From positions 62,001 through 126,000 of the forward strand of contig CALUKD010000005.1 of the NCBI GenBank assembly GCA_944321125.1: a stretch of 64,000 bases of DNA, given 5' to 3'. The notes under the pieces were generated by a model. It searched no databases. It was not told the origin of the DNA and was given only the letters and a program-made list of their open reading frames with translations. This stretch comes from Candidatus Butyricimonas faecavium (lineage in GTDB: Bacteria > Bacteroidota > Bacteroidia > Bacteroidales > Marinifilaceae). The translations under genes and the position numbers were made by a program. Positions 39,832 to 48,926 of the stretch are shown piece by piece. Each line of letters opens with the position of its first letter. Position 1 is the first letter of the stretch.

Positions 39832-40482
39832 ATGACGAAATTGGTAATTTTTGATTTGGATGGGACATTGTTGAATTCTTTGCAGGATTTGGCAACGAGT
39901 ACGAATTATGCTTTGCAGCGACATGGATACCCGACACATGAATTGCCTGCTTTTCGTTATTTCGTGGGGAATGGGATAGATAAGTTGCTTGAACGGGCTC
40001 TACCGGAGACAGAACGGTCACACGAGAATATATTGAAGATTCGGGAAGATTTTATGGCTTATTATGCCGAGCATAAGGCAGATTTTACAGCTCCTTATGA
40101 TGGAATTTGCGAATTGCTGAAGATGTTGAAACATCATCATTTATTGTTGGCAGTGGCTTCTAATAAATATCATGCGGCTACGCAGGAGTTGGTTCCGGAG
40201 TACTTTGGCGAAGGGGTATTTGATTTTATTTATGGTCAGAGGGAAGGTATTCCCGTGAAACCCAATCCTACAATTGTTTTCGACATCATAAAGGAAGCGG
40301 GAGTTTCGAAGGAAGAAGTACTTTATGTCGGGGATTCGGGTGTGGATATGCAAACGGCAGTGAATAGCGGTGTCACTTCGATTGGGGTGACATGGGGATT
40401 CCGGGATCGGGAAGAGTTGCTGGCAAACGGAGCCCAATATATTGTTGATGAACCTTGCGAGATTATGAGGTGGGTGCGTTAG
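39832..40482 (+). CDS. HAD hydrolase, phosphoglycolate-phosphatase-like
   Basis: 216 residues. HAD motif I is FDLDGTLLNS (about 7-16), motif II lies in AVASNKYH, the motif III Lys is in VKPNPT and motif IV is VGDSGVDMQTA. The helical cap after motif I places it in the Gph/PGP subgroup, which dephosphorylates 2-phosphoglycolate or similar small phosphates. It follows the tRNA terminator by 23 bases and appears to be a single gene. Confidence 0.88.
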   Translation: MTKLVIFDLDGTLLNSLQDLATSTNYALQRHGYPTHELPAFRYFVGNGIDKLLERALPETERSHENILKIREDFMAYYAEHKADFTAPYDGICELLKMLKHHHLLLAVASNKYHAATQELVPEYFGEGVFDFIYGQREGIPVKPNPTIVFDIIKEAGVSKEEVLYVGDSGVDMQTAVNSGVTSIGVTWGFRDREELLANGAQYIVDEPCEIMRWVR

Positions 40483-40496
40483 TGAATCTTGTTTTT

Positions 40497-40527
40497 CTTG
40501 TTTACTCGAAAATAATTTCTATTTTTG
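40497..40527 (+). promoter_or_regulatory. Promoter for the second sigma/FecR/SusCD module
   Basis: CTTG (40497-40500), a 19-base spacer and TATTTTTG (40520-40527). The -7 box is a full match to TAnnTTTG and lies 17 bases before the chosen sigma start codon. Confidence 0.55.
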
Positions 40528-40544
40528 TGCCAAATGCGTGTGAT

Positions 40545-41117
40545 ATGGTGAATTCGGGTGATATATTATTATTATATAAACGAGATGAAAAGGGTGCATT
40601 ACAAAAACTCTTTGATGTTTATTATGAGCCTCTTTTACTTTATTGTTATCGCTTGATTAGAGATACTGAGAGTGCAGAAGATATTGTACAGGAATGTTTT
40701 GTACATGTATGGAGTTCTCGACGTTTGGAAAATTTTGAAGGAGAATTGGATCGATTCATGTTCCAAGCTGTAAAATTTAGGGCGATCAATTATATTCGAG
40801 ATAAATATCGCCGTGATGAATTATATAATAATGCTTCTGGAGAAAAACATGATTCACCAGTATTCTTTTTAGAAGAGGAAACTGGAAAGGAGATCGAATT
40901 ATTGTATCGCACAATTAGTCAATTGCCGGATGAATGCCGTAAGATATTTTTGATGGCTTGTTTGGATGATATGAAATATCGGGAGATTGCTGATGTTTTG
41001 AGTATTAGTATAAATACGGTGAAAACACAGATGAAAATTGCCTTGCGATTTCTACGGGAACATCTGACACAGGATACCTTTTCTTCTATTTTGCTTTTTA
41101 TTTCAACAGGAAAATAA
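40545..41117 (+). CDS. ECF (FecI-type) RNA polymerase sigma-70 factor
   Basis: 190 residues from the ATG at 40545. The frame is open 90 bases further upstream, but that part overlaps the HAD gene and the promoter and adds no family sequence. Region 2 (LFDVYYEPLLLYCYRLI, AEDIVQECFVHVW) and region 4 (LPDECRKIFLMACLDDMKYREIADVLSISINTVKTQM) are complete. It heads the second SusCD module; the FecR gene starts 89 bases later. Confidence 0.9.
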   Translation: MVNSGDILLLYKRDEKGALQKLFDVYYEPLLLYCYRLIRDTESAEDIVQECFVHVWSSRRLENFEGELDRFMFQAVKFRAINYIRDKYRRDELYNNASGEKHDSPVFFLEEETGKEIELLYRTISQLPDECRKIFLMACLDDMKYREIADVLSISINTVKTQMKIALRFLREHLTQDTFSSILLFISTGK

Positions 41118-41206
41118 TCGTTTTATCAGGAAAAAAATCTTTTTTCTTTTCACCCTAAATGAAAAGTGTGGTGATATATATATATGAAGAGAATAAATAT
41201 TAAAGA

Positions 41207-42361
41207 ATGAAAGAAAATGATATAGATCGGATTTTAACCTCATATTTTGCAGGAGAAGAACTTTCAAAAGAGGATCAATTTCTGCTAGAAGAATGGAAGC
41301 GGGAAGATAAATGTAGGGATCAGTTTGGGGAAGAGTTAGTGACATTGAAAAAACTTGGCAAGAAGTTGAAAGCCCGGAAAGATAAAAATTTTGTTTTTAC
41401 GCAGATTGAAAGAATTGTGAAAAAACAGCGGATGAGACAATTGTTTGTGCGTTGGGGCGCTGTTGCTGCAGGAATTGTGCTTTTGATAGGTGTCGGTGGT
41501 TATTTTATGTTTTCTCCCAAAGGTGAAAGAGAGGTTATATCGGTAGTAAATATAAGACCGGGATCACCTAAAGCTGAACTTGTGTTATCTCAGGGGCAGG
41601 TTATAGAGTTAGATTCTTCCTCTCGGGAGATCATTCTTACTGCTCCTCAATTGAAAGTGACTAATGTTAAAAATACATTGATTTATAATGCTGGGACAAA
41701 TTTTGTAGACGTTGAGTTTCATACGGTCCGAGTTCCGTTGGGAGGAGAATTTACTCTCCAGTTATCTGATAATACGCGGGTGTATTTGAATTCAGGTTCA
41801 TCATTGCGTTATCCAGTTAGGTTTAGAGAAGATATTAGGGAAGTTTTTTTGACAGGAGAGGGATTTTTTGAAGTGGCGAAAGATCATAAGAGACCTTTTG
41901 TGGTGAAAACTGCAGATGTAGACGTGAGGGTGTTAGGAACTTCTTTTAATGTGAATGCTTATCCAGATGAAAGGATGATTGCCACGACATTGGTGGAGGG
42001 GAAAGTGAGGGTTGGATATGGAACACAAAATTGTGAGTTGAATCCGGGGATGCAATTTAAGTATGATCGGGAAAATGGAACTGCAAATGTGTATACCGTT
42101 GATACGGAACTTTATACCTCTTGGAAAGATGGTTATTATTATTTTAAACAGGAATCGTTGGAGAAAATAATGGATGTATTAGCTAAATGGTATAATTTGA
42201 ATATCTTTTTCCAAAATTCAGAATTGAAAAAGATGGAATTTGGTGGACGTTTAAGACGTTATGAGGATATAAATTATTTATTGGAAAAAATGGAAGAAAC
42301 TCAAGATGTGCAATTTATAATTAATGGTAATACCATTACTATAAAAAGAAAAACAGACTGA
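41207..42361 (+). CDS. FecR-type anti-sigma factor
   Basis: 384 residues. A charged cytoplasmic N-terminus (1-78), one membrane helix (about 83-102), a periplasmic FecR domain (about 170-270: FHTVRVPLGGEFTLQL, NTRVYLNSGSSLRYPVRF) and a DUF4974 domain at the C-terminus (QESLEKIMDVLAKWYNLNIFF) are visible. It pairs with the sigma factor upstream and the STN domain of the next SusC. Confidence 0.92.
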   Translation: MKENDIDRILTSYFAGEELSKEDQFLLEEWKREDKCRDQFGEELVTLKKLGKKLKARKDKNFVFTQIERIVKKQRMRQLFVRWGAVAAGIVLLIGVGGYFMFSPKGEREVISVVNIRPGSPKAELVLSQGQVIELDSSSREIILTAPQLKVTNVKNTLIYNAGTNFVDVEFHTVRVPLGGEFTLQLSDNTRVYLNSGSSLRYPVRFREDIREVFLTGEGFFEVAKDHKRPFVVKTADVDVRVLGTSFNVNAYPDERMIATTLVEGKVRVGYGTQNCELNPGMQFKYDRENGTANVYTVDTELYTSWKDGYYYFKQESLEKIMDVLAKWYNLNIFFQNSELKKMEFGGRLRRYEDINYLLEKMEETQDVQFIINGNTITIKRKTD

Positions 42362-42394
42362 AGACCTGATCAATCTTCAATCTGCTAATTTAAA

Positions 42395-42434
42395 ATATAC
42401 TTTTCTTGTCATTTGCACCGAAAAGAAAGTATAT
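42395..42434 (+). promoter_or_regulatory. Inverted repeat in the leader of the second susC-like gene
   Basis: ATATACTTT at 42395 pairs with AAAGTATAT ending at 42434. A further partly matched T/A-rich stretch lies inside and the central loop is about 13 bases. The chosen SusC start codon is 1 base beyond the hairpin, so folding could hide it from ribosomes. Confidence 0.45.
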
Positions 42435-42435
42435 C

Positions 42436-45400
42436 ATGTATAATTATTATCACAAATTTATGAAAAAAAAGCGAAATGGCGTCTGTCCATGCGTTTGGAT
42501 ATCATGGCGCAAAATGTTAATGTTTATGAAATTGTTAGGAGTCTTGTTATTTAGTGTATGTATGTCAGTACATGCAAAAGGATTAGCTCAAGATGTAAAA
42601 GTAACAGTTGATTTGAAAGATGTGTTTTTGACAACTATTTTAGAAGAGTTGGGTAAACAGTCAAAGTGTGATTTTTTTTATAATTATGCTTTGCTTAAAA
42701 CTAAAGGGGTGGTGAGTGTAAAGGCTCAAAATGAGAAACTAACACAAGTTCTTGAAAGATTGTTGTCTGGTTTTGGGTTAACTTATTCTTTTGATGGAAA
42801 TGTTATTGTTGTCAAAGAAAAGGAAACGACTGTGGAAGAAGAAAAATCCAAGGTAATCCAAGGGTGGGTGTATGATGAAAACCAGCAAGCCTTGCCTGGT
42901 GTTACGGTAAAGGTTGCCGGGACATCAATAGGGACTTCGACGAATGTGAAAGGTTGGTTTAGGATAACACTTCCTATGCAACAAGGTTCCCTAGAATTTT
43001 CTTTTATCGGTTTTAAAAAGCAGCTTGTAAAGTTTACAGAGGCAACGGATACGTTGCGAATCGTGTTGGAAGAAGATTTAATGGAATTGGATGAAGTGAC
43101 AGTATCCACGGGATATTATAAAGTGGATAAACGTCACTTGACAAGTTCCGTGACCACCTTGAAGATGGATGATATCATGCAACCGGGAGTCAGTACATTA
43201 GACCAGATGTTGGAAGGAAGAATTCCTGGAATGATTTTTATGCAGAATAGCGGACAAGTGGGTGCGGCCCCCAAGATTAAAATACGTGGAACGACAACGC
43301 TGTTAGGGAGTACCGCTCCTTTGTGGGTGTTGGATGGAGTGATTTTAACGGATCCGGTAAATGTGGATCCTGCGAGTATAAACGACCTGGATTTTGTAAA
43401 TTTATTAGGAAATGCCATTTCCGGATTGAATCCCGAAGATATTGAGAAATTGGACGTGTTGAAAGATGCGTCGGCTACTGCTATTTACGGGCCTAAAGCT
43501 TCTAACGGTGTTATTGTGATTACCACGAAAAAGGGAAAGGTCGGAGCTCCTTCTGTTTCTTATTCATTATCGGGAACATTCCGGCAACGTCCTCGTTACA
43601 CGGACCGTTCTGTTGATGTGATGAATTCTCAGGAACGAATTGATTTTTCCAAGGAAGTCGTGCGAAAAAAACAACTTGTACCGAATTTGTCTAGTTACGT
43701 GGGATACGAGGCGGCTTATAACGATTACGTGAGGGGGGTGATATCTTCAGATGAGTTTATTCGGAAAGTGAAGTTTATGGAGACGGTCAATACGGATTGG
43801 TTGGGATTGTTAATGCAAGACACATATTCTCACTCGCATACGTTGAGTATTTCCGGTGGTTCGGAAAATGTACGGTATTATACTTCGTTGGGATATTCAA
43901 CTGAAAATGGGAATTTGAGGGGGGAAGAGAATAATCGTTACAGTGCGATGGCTAAGGTGGATGTCAATTATAAGAAATTTATCATGTCTTTTAATTTGAA
44001 CGGGAATGTGCAGAAAAAGCAATATACACCTCAAGAGGTTGGATTAATGACTTATGCATTGAACACGGCTCGTAGTGTAGGTGCGTATAACGAGGATGGT
44101 AGTTTGATGTTTTATCAGAGGGATGATGATATGGAGCACACGTATTCGAAGCCTTTCAGTATTATAAACGAGAGGAAAAATACAGATGATGATATTCAAA
44201 CTAATGCGGTTTCTGTGAGTACAAATATTGAATATAGATTAATTCCTTGTTTAAAGGCAGGGGTTCAATTTTCGTATGGTATTTCTAATTTTGAAGAAAG
44301 AGTTTACTTTGGTGAGAAAAGTTGGTATGCTGCGAATTTGAGGAAAGAATATTCTCCTGATTCTGATAATTTCGGGTATACGGCAAGTGATTCAGAAATG
44401 CCTGTGGGGGGAGAATTGAGAATAAATAATACTAGAAATGAGAATTATAGTGTTCGGGCGAATTTGTCATTTAATAAATTTCTAGATAAAGAATGTACAC
44501 ATCAATTTCAAGCTTCTGTTATCGGTGAGTTGAGTTCTACGCTTTACACCGGTTTTGCCATTACCAAACGAGGCTATATACCAGAGCGAGGAATGCTTTT
44601 TGATGATGTTAATTTGTCTGATTCATGGGGAAGTATTTCATTCACTGAGTATGATAGATGGTTAAAAAGTGATCCTTCTGCTAAAGGAATCTTGACACAT
44701 AATTTGACTCGTCAAGTGGGGTTAGTCGGAACGTTGTTTTATGCTTATAAGGATACATATATTCTAAATGCTAATATGCGTATTGACGGAAGTAATAAAT
44801 TCGGGGATGCGAGTAATGAAAAGTTGAACCCGATATGGTCGGTTTCCGGACGATGGAATATGCATGAAAATCTGTTATCTAATAAATGGTGGATTAATAC
44901 TCTAGCATTAAAAGCTTCATTCGGTTACCAGGGAAATATGTCTGCTCAGGACTCTCCCAATTTGATTATACAGAGAAAAGGTACCCATTGGGCATTTAAC
45001 GAGTTGTACTCTACCATTAAGTATTATCCGAACCCGCATTTGAAATGGGAAAAAACCTCAACGTATAATATTGAATTGGAGTACTCGTTGTTTAATAATA
45101 AATTGGTAGGAAATTTTAGTTATTACTATCGCCACACGACGGACGCGTTCATGTCGAAAACGGTTTCAAGAATTAACGGTGTGAGTAGTTACACTGTGAA
45201 TCAGGGAACGTTGAATAACCAGGGATTTGAATTTAATTTTAATTTTACTCCAATAGAAAATCTAGGAGCCGGTGGTGAGAAACGTGGTTTTGTGTGGCGT
45301 ATCAACCCGAATTTCGGTTCTGTGTTTAATCAATTGGTGGATAAGCTAAAAGGAAAGGACAAAGTTTTGCAGGATGAAATTAGATACGGGGATTATTTAG

Positions 45401-46182
45401 ATGGTCGGGTACAAGTAGCCGGACGTCCGGTGAATACATTTTATTCGTATAAATTTACGGGTTTGGATCCGAAGGATGGACGTCCTACTTTTTATGGAAT
45501 AGATGCTGATGAGATTGTTGGAAAGGATAAAAACGGGAATGATTTAACCCGTCAAAGATCGTATGAATTGATGACGTTGGGAGATGTTTGCATGGAGGTG
45601 ATGGAACATTCCGGTTGTAGGGAACCTTTTGTACAGGGAAGTATCAGTAATTATTTGGGTTGGAGAAATTGGGGGTTATCTTTTAATCTGGCTTACAGCG
45701 TGGGAGCGAAAATTCGTTTATTGCAAATGTATGGAAGTAATAATTCTGCAGTTCCGGCTCCGGTAATGAATATGAGAAGAGAATTCGTAAATCGTTGGCA
45801 ACGTCCTGGGGATGAAAAATACACGAATGTTCCCGGTTTGTTGGATGCTAAAAGCTACGAGAGAACAAGAACACCGTGGTGGAATGACAAGCCGTATGAA
45901 TTTGCCGGAACCATTTGGAATATGTACGATAATTCTAATGTACGTGTTGTTTCGGGCGATTATTTGAAATTAACAAGTTTGTCGTTACGTTATGTTGTCC
46001 CGGAGAGAATTTGTCAGAAAATGTATATGAAATCGGCTTATTTAAGTATAAGTGGAACAAATTTGTTTACAATATGTAATAAAAAACTAAAGGGGCAAGA
46101 CCCTTCTCAATTTGGTTCTTCTGAGTTGATAAATATATCTGTTCGACCTACTTATAGCCTTAGCTTGAATGTAACATTTTAA
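42436..46182 (+). CDS. SusC/RagA TonB-dependent outer-membrane transporter with STN domain
   Basis: About 1248 residues from the ATG at 42436; another in-frame ATG at 42460 (MKKKRNG) is an equally credible start. A signal sequence with a long basic lead is followed by an STN domain (VTVDLKDVFLTTILEELGKQ), CarboxypepD_reg-like domain (GWVYDENQQALPGVTVKV), plug (VLKDASATAIYGPKASNGVIVI) and a long barrel ending YSLSLNVTF. It is the largest of the three SusC proteins here, with extra barrel-loop length. The substrate is not evident. Confidence 0.94.
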   Translation: MYNYYHKFMKKKRNGVCPCVWISWRKMLMFMKLLGVLLFSVCMSVHAKGLAQDVKVTVDLKDVFLTTILEELGKQSKCDFFYNYALLKTKGVVSVKAQNEKLTQVLERLLSGFGLTYSFDGNVIVVKEKETTVEEEKSKVIQGWVYDENQQALPGVTVKVAGTSIGTSTNVKGWFRITLPMQQGSLEFSFIGFKKQLVKFTEATDTLRIVLEEDLMELDEVTVSTGYYKVDKRHLTSSVTTLKMDDIMQPGVSTLDQMLEGRIPGMIFMQNSGQVGAAPKIKIRGTTTLLGSTAPLWVLDGVILTDPVNVDPASINDLDFVNLLGNAISGLNPEDIEKLDVLKDASATAIYGPKASNGVIVITTKKGKVGAPSVSYSLSGTFRQRPRYTDRSVDVMNSQERIDFSKEVVRKKQLVPNLSSYVGYEAAYNDYVRGVISSDEFIRKVKFMETVNTDWLGLLMQDTYSHSHTLSISGGSENVRYYTSLGYSTENGNLRGEENNRYSAMAKVDVNYKKFIMSFNLNGNVQKKQYTPQEVGLMTYALNTARSVGAYNEDGSLMFYQRDDDMEHTYSKPFSIINERKNTDDDIQTNAVSVSTNIEYRLIPCLKAGVQFSYGISNFEERVYFGEKSWYAANLRKEYSPDSDNFGYTASDSEMPVGGELRINNTRNENYSVRANLSFNKFLDKECTHQFQASVIGELSSTLYTGFAITKRGYIPERGMLFDDVNLSDSWGSISFTEYDRWLKSDPSAKGILTHNLTRQVGLVGTLFYAYKDTYILNANMRIDGSNKFGDASNEKLNPIWSVSGRWNMHENLLSNKWWINTLALKASFGYQGNMSAQDSPNLIIQRKGTHWAFNELYSTIKYYPNPHLKWEKTSTYNIELEYSLFNNKLVGNFSYYYRHTTDAFMSKTVSRINGVSSYTVNQGTLNNQGFEFNFNFTPIENLGAGGEKRGFVWRINPNFGSVFNQLVDKLKGKDKVLQDEIRYGDYLDGRVQVAGRPVNTFYSYKFTGLDPKDGRPTFYGIDADEIVGKDKNGNDLTRQRSYELMTLGDVCMEVMEHSGCREPFVQGSISNYLGWRNWGLSFNLAYSVGAKIRLLQMYGSNNSAVPAPVMNMRREFVNRWQRPGDEKYTNVPGLLDAKSYERTRTPWWNDKPYEFAGTIWNMYDNSNVRVVSGDYLKLTSLSLRYVVPERICQKMYMKSAYLSISGTNLFTICNKKLKGQDPSQFGSSELINISVRPTYSLSLNVTF

Positions 46183-46185
46183 TGA

Positions 46186-47709
46186 ATGAAAAAGATGAAA
46201 AGATATTTGATCTTAATACTTTGTGTGTTATTGTTTAACTCGTGCGGAAAATTCTTGGAAGAGTTTTCACAGGATTTAGCTTATGCTGAAAGTTGTACCG
46301 ATTTGGACGAGATTCTTATCGGGAATGGGTACATGGAACAACCAACGTTTGTTGCAAAAGCTAGTGTTTATGGTAGTGGATATTATCCTTATATTCATGT
46401 GATGGATGACGATGTGATGATGACAATATTTAGAAGGGATGGTTCTGGTGATCCTATTAACAATGTGATTTCTTTTAAAAATTTCTATGATTGGTCTGAC
46501 CAGTTAACTATTAACCCGAAAACAGATGAGGAATGGGAAGATAAAGATTGGGAAAAAATATATAGTCATATAGCCTATTTGAATGTTATTATTGCTCACG
46601 TGAAAAAATTTACGCACGATTCTGTTGAAATTCGGAACAGAATAGAGGGAGAGGCTCGTTTTTTACGAGGGGCTTATTACTACCTGCTGACCAATCTTTA
46701 TGCAAACCCTTACGTGAAGGAAACGGCATCCTCAGATATGGGAGTACCTTTAAATCTTACCGAGGATATTGTGGATGAGTATTATAAACGTAATTCCATG
46801 GAAGAGTGTTATCGAGTAATTGTGGAAGATTTAAAAGTGGCTGCCGATAAATTGAAAGGTGTTACTCAGCCAACAATCTATAGGGTAAACGAACTTGCTG
46901 CACGTATATTGTTAAGTAGGGTGTACCTGTATATGGGGGAATGGCAATTGGCGTTGGATGAATGCCAGAAAGCATTGGCATTGGAAGGTGTAGAGTTAAT
47001 GGATTTGAATTCGTTTCCGGGGAGAGAGGAGAAACGGTATATGTTAGATGTACAAAACCCGGAAATTGTGTTCACTCAAGGATATAATGCAACTACTCTA
47101 TTTTACGAAGATATCGATTATTATACATTATGTTCTTTTGCTTGTTCGGAAGAGTTAATTTCTTTATATAACCAATGGGATGATCTGGGTGTTAAGGATT
47201 TGAGATTGAATGCTTTCTTTGAACCCCATGATGATGAGCTGTACAAAGTGGTTAAAGTGCGAGAGCAAGTGTACGATTGTTTCGTGATTCGAAGTGCGGA
47301 GTTGTATTTGAATAAAGCGGAAGCTGAAGCCATGTTGGATAAAGCGGAGGCCAAACAGACGCTTAAAACGCTATTGTACAATCGTTTTGAAGGAGGAATT
47401 CCCGATATCGATGGATTGAGTGGGAAAGATTTAGTCTCGTTTATCCGGGATGAACGGCGTCGGGAACTTTGTTTCGAGGCTCACCGTTGGTTTGACTTGC
47501 GTCGGTACGCTGTTTCACCAAAATACCCGGAGACAAAGTCCATAAGACACACGACTTATGATAAGAATGGAGTATTGGAAGGGGATTACGTGTTAAAACC
47601 GTACGGTGAAGATCCGGCATGGGTGCTACCGATTCCCGGTTACGAGATCGTGTACAATCAAGGTAATTTGGTTGATAATCCCCAGCGAGTGGAAAGAGAA
47701 TTGGAATAA
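46186..47709 (+). CDS. SusD/RagB-type surface lipoprotein
   Basis: 507 residues. The lipobox is FNSC (cysteine near residue 18). SusD features include EARFLRGAYYYLLTNLYANPYVKE, LAARILLSRVYLYMGEWQLALDECQKAL and the C-terminal block RDERRRELCFEAHRWFDLRRY. It starts 3 bases after the SusC stop. N-terminally it differs from typical SusD proteins (CGKFLEEFSQDLAYAESCTDLDEILIG), like a subset that has a Ser/Glu-rich start. It should bind the ligand taken up by the second SusC. Confidence 0.92.
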   Translation: MKKMKRYLILILCVLLFNSCGKFLEEFSQDLAYAESCTDLDEILIGNGYMEQPTFVAKASVYGSGYYPYIHVMDDDVMMTIFRRDGSGDPINNVISFKNFYDWSDQLTINPKTDEEWEDKDWEKIYSHIAYLNVIIAHVKKFTHDSVEIRNRIEGEARFLRGAYYYLLTNLYANPYVKETASSDMGVPLNLTEDIVDEYYKRNSMEECYRVIVEDLKVAADKLKGVTQPTIYRVNELAARILLSRVYLYMGEWQLALDECQKALALEGVELMDLNSFPGREEKRYMLDVQNPEIVFTQGYNATTLFYEDIDYYTLCSFACSEELISLYNQWDDLGVKDLRLNAFFEPHDDELYKVVKVREQVYDCFVIRSAELYLNKAEAEAMLDKAEAKQTLKTLLYNRFEGGIPDIDGLSGKDLVSFIRDERRRELCFEAHRWFDLRRYAVSPKYPETKSIRHTTYDKNGVLEGDYVLKPYGEDPAWVLPIPGYEIVYNQGNLVDNPQRVERELE

Positions 47710-47731
47710 CAGATAATAAAAAATAAGTTAT

Positions 47732-48787
47732 ATGTGGAAAAGTTATTTATTATGCAGTATATATTTCTTTACGTTATTAACTTCTTGTAATGAAGAAGAT
47801 ATTAAGCTGGATGCGAGTACTGTTGTAGACTGGTTTGCCGTGCCGGATAGACCGGGAGAATTAGGACATTTACTTCATAAAATTTATAAAGAAACAGGAG
47901 TTTCAATTTTTGTTAATGATACTTTAGGATATGTGGAAGATGGGATTGATGATAATGGAGAGCCGGTAAGATTTTATGAGATGGTAAGTGAAAAATACCT
48001 TATTTATAGTAACGTATCAAAAGATATCCGTTTCGTTTTATCGCAGGATACGGCTGCGATGCTGAAAGCTGTCAATACGATAGAAAGATGGGTATTACCT
48101 AATTTGCCATCTTCCGGGAAGTATAGAATTAAATCATTATTATTAGTGGATAGTTTGTTGACGGAAGATTATGGTGGTGATACGATAAGAGAAGGAGGAA
48201 AAACGGCTTGGGTGTTTGAGGAGTCGATAGAGACTACACCTGTAGGTAAATTGGCGGATATTAACAATATGGATGAACCTACATTGAAATTTTGGGCAGG
48301 AATGGTGTTGAGTACTAAAGTGTATACTTGGTTGGAGAGCCATTGCTCGGATTCTTTGAAAGTTTTTTATAAAATGACAAACATGGACTTGCCATCAAAA
48401 GCGCGGACTCTATATAATTTGCATAATTATAGATTTTTTAGAATGCTCGATACCGGGGAGTTGGTCGATTTAGATCCAGACTGGTATTTCGGTGCAGAAT
48501 TATGGGATTATTGGCGTATGGGATTTCTAGAATGGGGAGATACTGAATGGAGAGAAATTGACCCGAATAATAGTAATAGGGAGATAATACATCGTAGAGC
48601 TCTAGAAAAACCTTGTGATGCTATGAATTATATTGCAGCTGTTTACGCTTTTTCGGATGAAGAGTTCAAGAATCTTTTTGCGGGTGTTGAATATAGCGAA
48701 AAATGTATCCAAAGACGTTTGTATATGAAAAAGTTAGTAGGGCTTTTCCATGAAGCAAACGGTGTCACTTATCAATCTTTCCATTAG
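47732..48787 (+). CDS. SusCD-linked lipoprotein, possibly a degenerate Mx1-type metallopeptidase homologue
   Basis: 351 residues with lipobox LTSC and a Cys at about residue 19. I do not recognise it firmly. Its layout (a helix-rich acidic lipoprotein right after SusD, an opening HLLHKIYKETGVSIFV, and a C-terminal CDAMNYIAAVYAFSDEEFKNLFAG resembling the DFVEIIATYV segment) recalls the putative zinc metallopeptidases (Peptidase_Mx1) often placed after SusD. However, no HExxH motif is present anywhere, so a catalytic zinc site cannot be claimed. It starts 22 bases after SusD. It may be a non-catalytic binding protein. Confidence 0.5.
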   Translation: MWKSYLLCSIYFFTLLTSCNEEDIKLDASTVVDWFAVPDRPGELGHLLHKIYKETGVSIFVNDTLGYVEDGIDDNGEPVRFYEMVSEKYLIYSNVSKDIRFVLSQDTAAMLKAVNTIERWVLPNLPSSGKYRIKSLLLVDSLLTEDYGGDTIREGGKTAWVFEESIETTPVGKLADINNMDEPTLKFWAGMVLSTKVYTWLESHCSDSLKVFYKMTNMDLPSKARTLYNLHNYRFFRMLDTGELVDLDPDWYFGAELWDYWRMGFLEWGDTEWREIDPNNSNREIIHRRALEKPCDAMNYIAAVYAFSDEEFKNLFAGVEYSEKCIQRRLYMKKLVGLFHEANGVTYQSFH

Positions 48788-48926
48788 AAAGGTATAAAAA
48801 TTTGTAAAAAATAGATCAAAAGAGGATTGATTATGCTTGCTGAATAAAGTAAGTAAATTAGTCCTCTTTCTGTTTAGAGTAGAGGTGTATTTAAAACAAG
48901 GGAATATTTTGTTAATTGAATTATGT

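Noticed and set aside
40455-40544. Upstream 90 bases as part of the second sigma gene
   Set aside because: They overlap the HAD gene end and the promoter boxes and add no sigma-like sequence; the ATG at 40545 gives the normal size.
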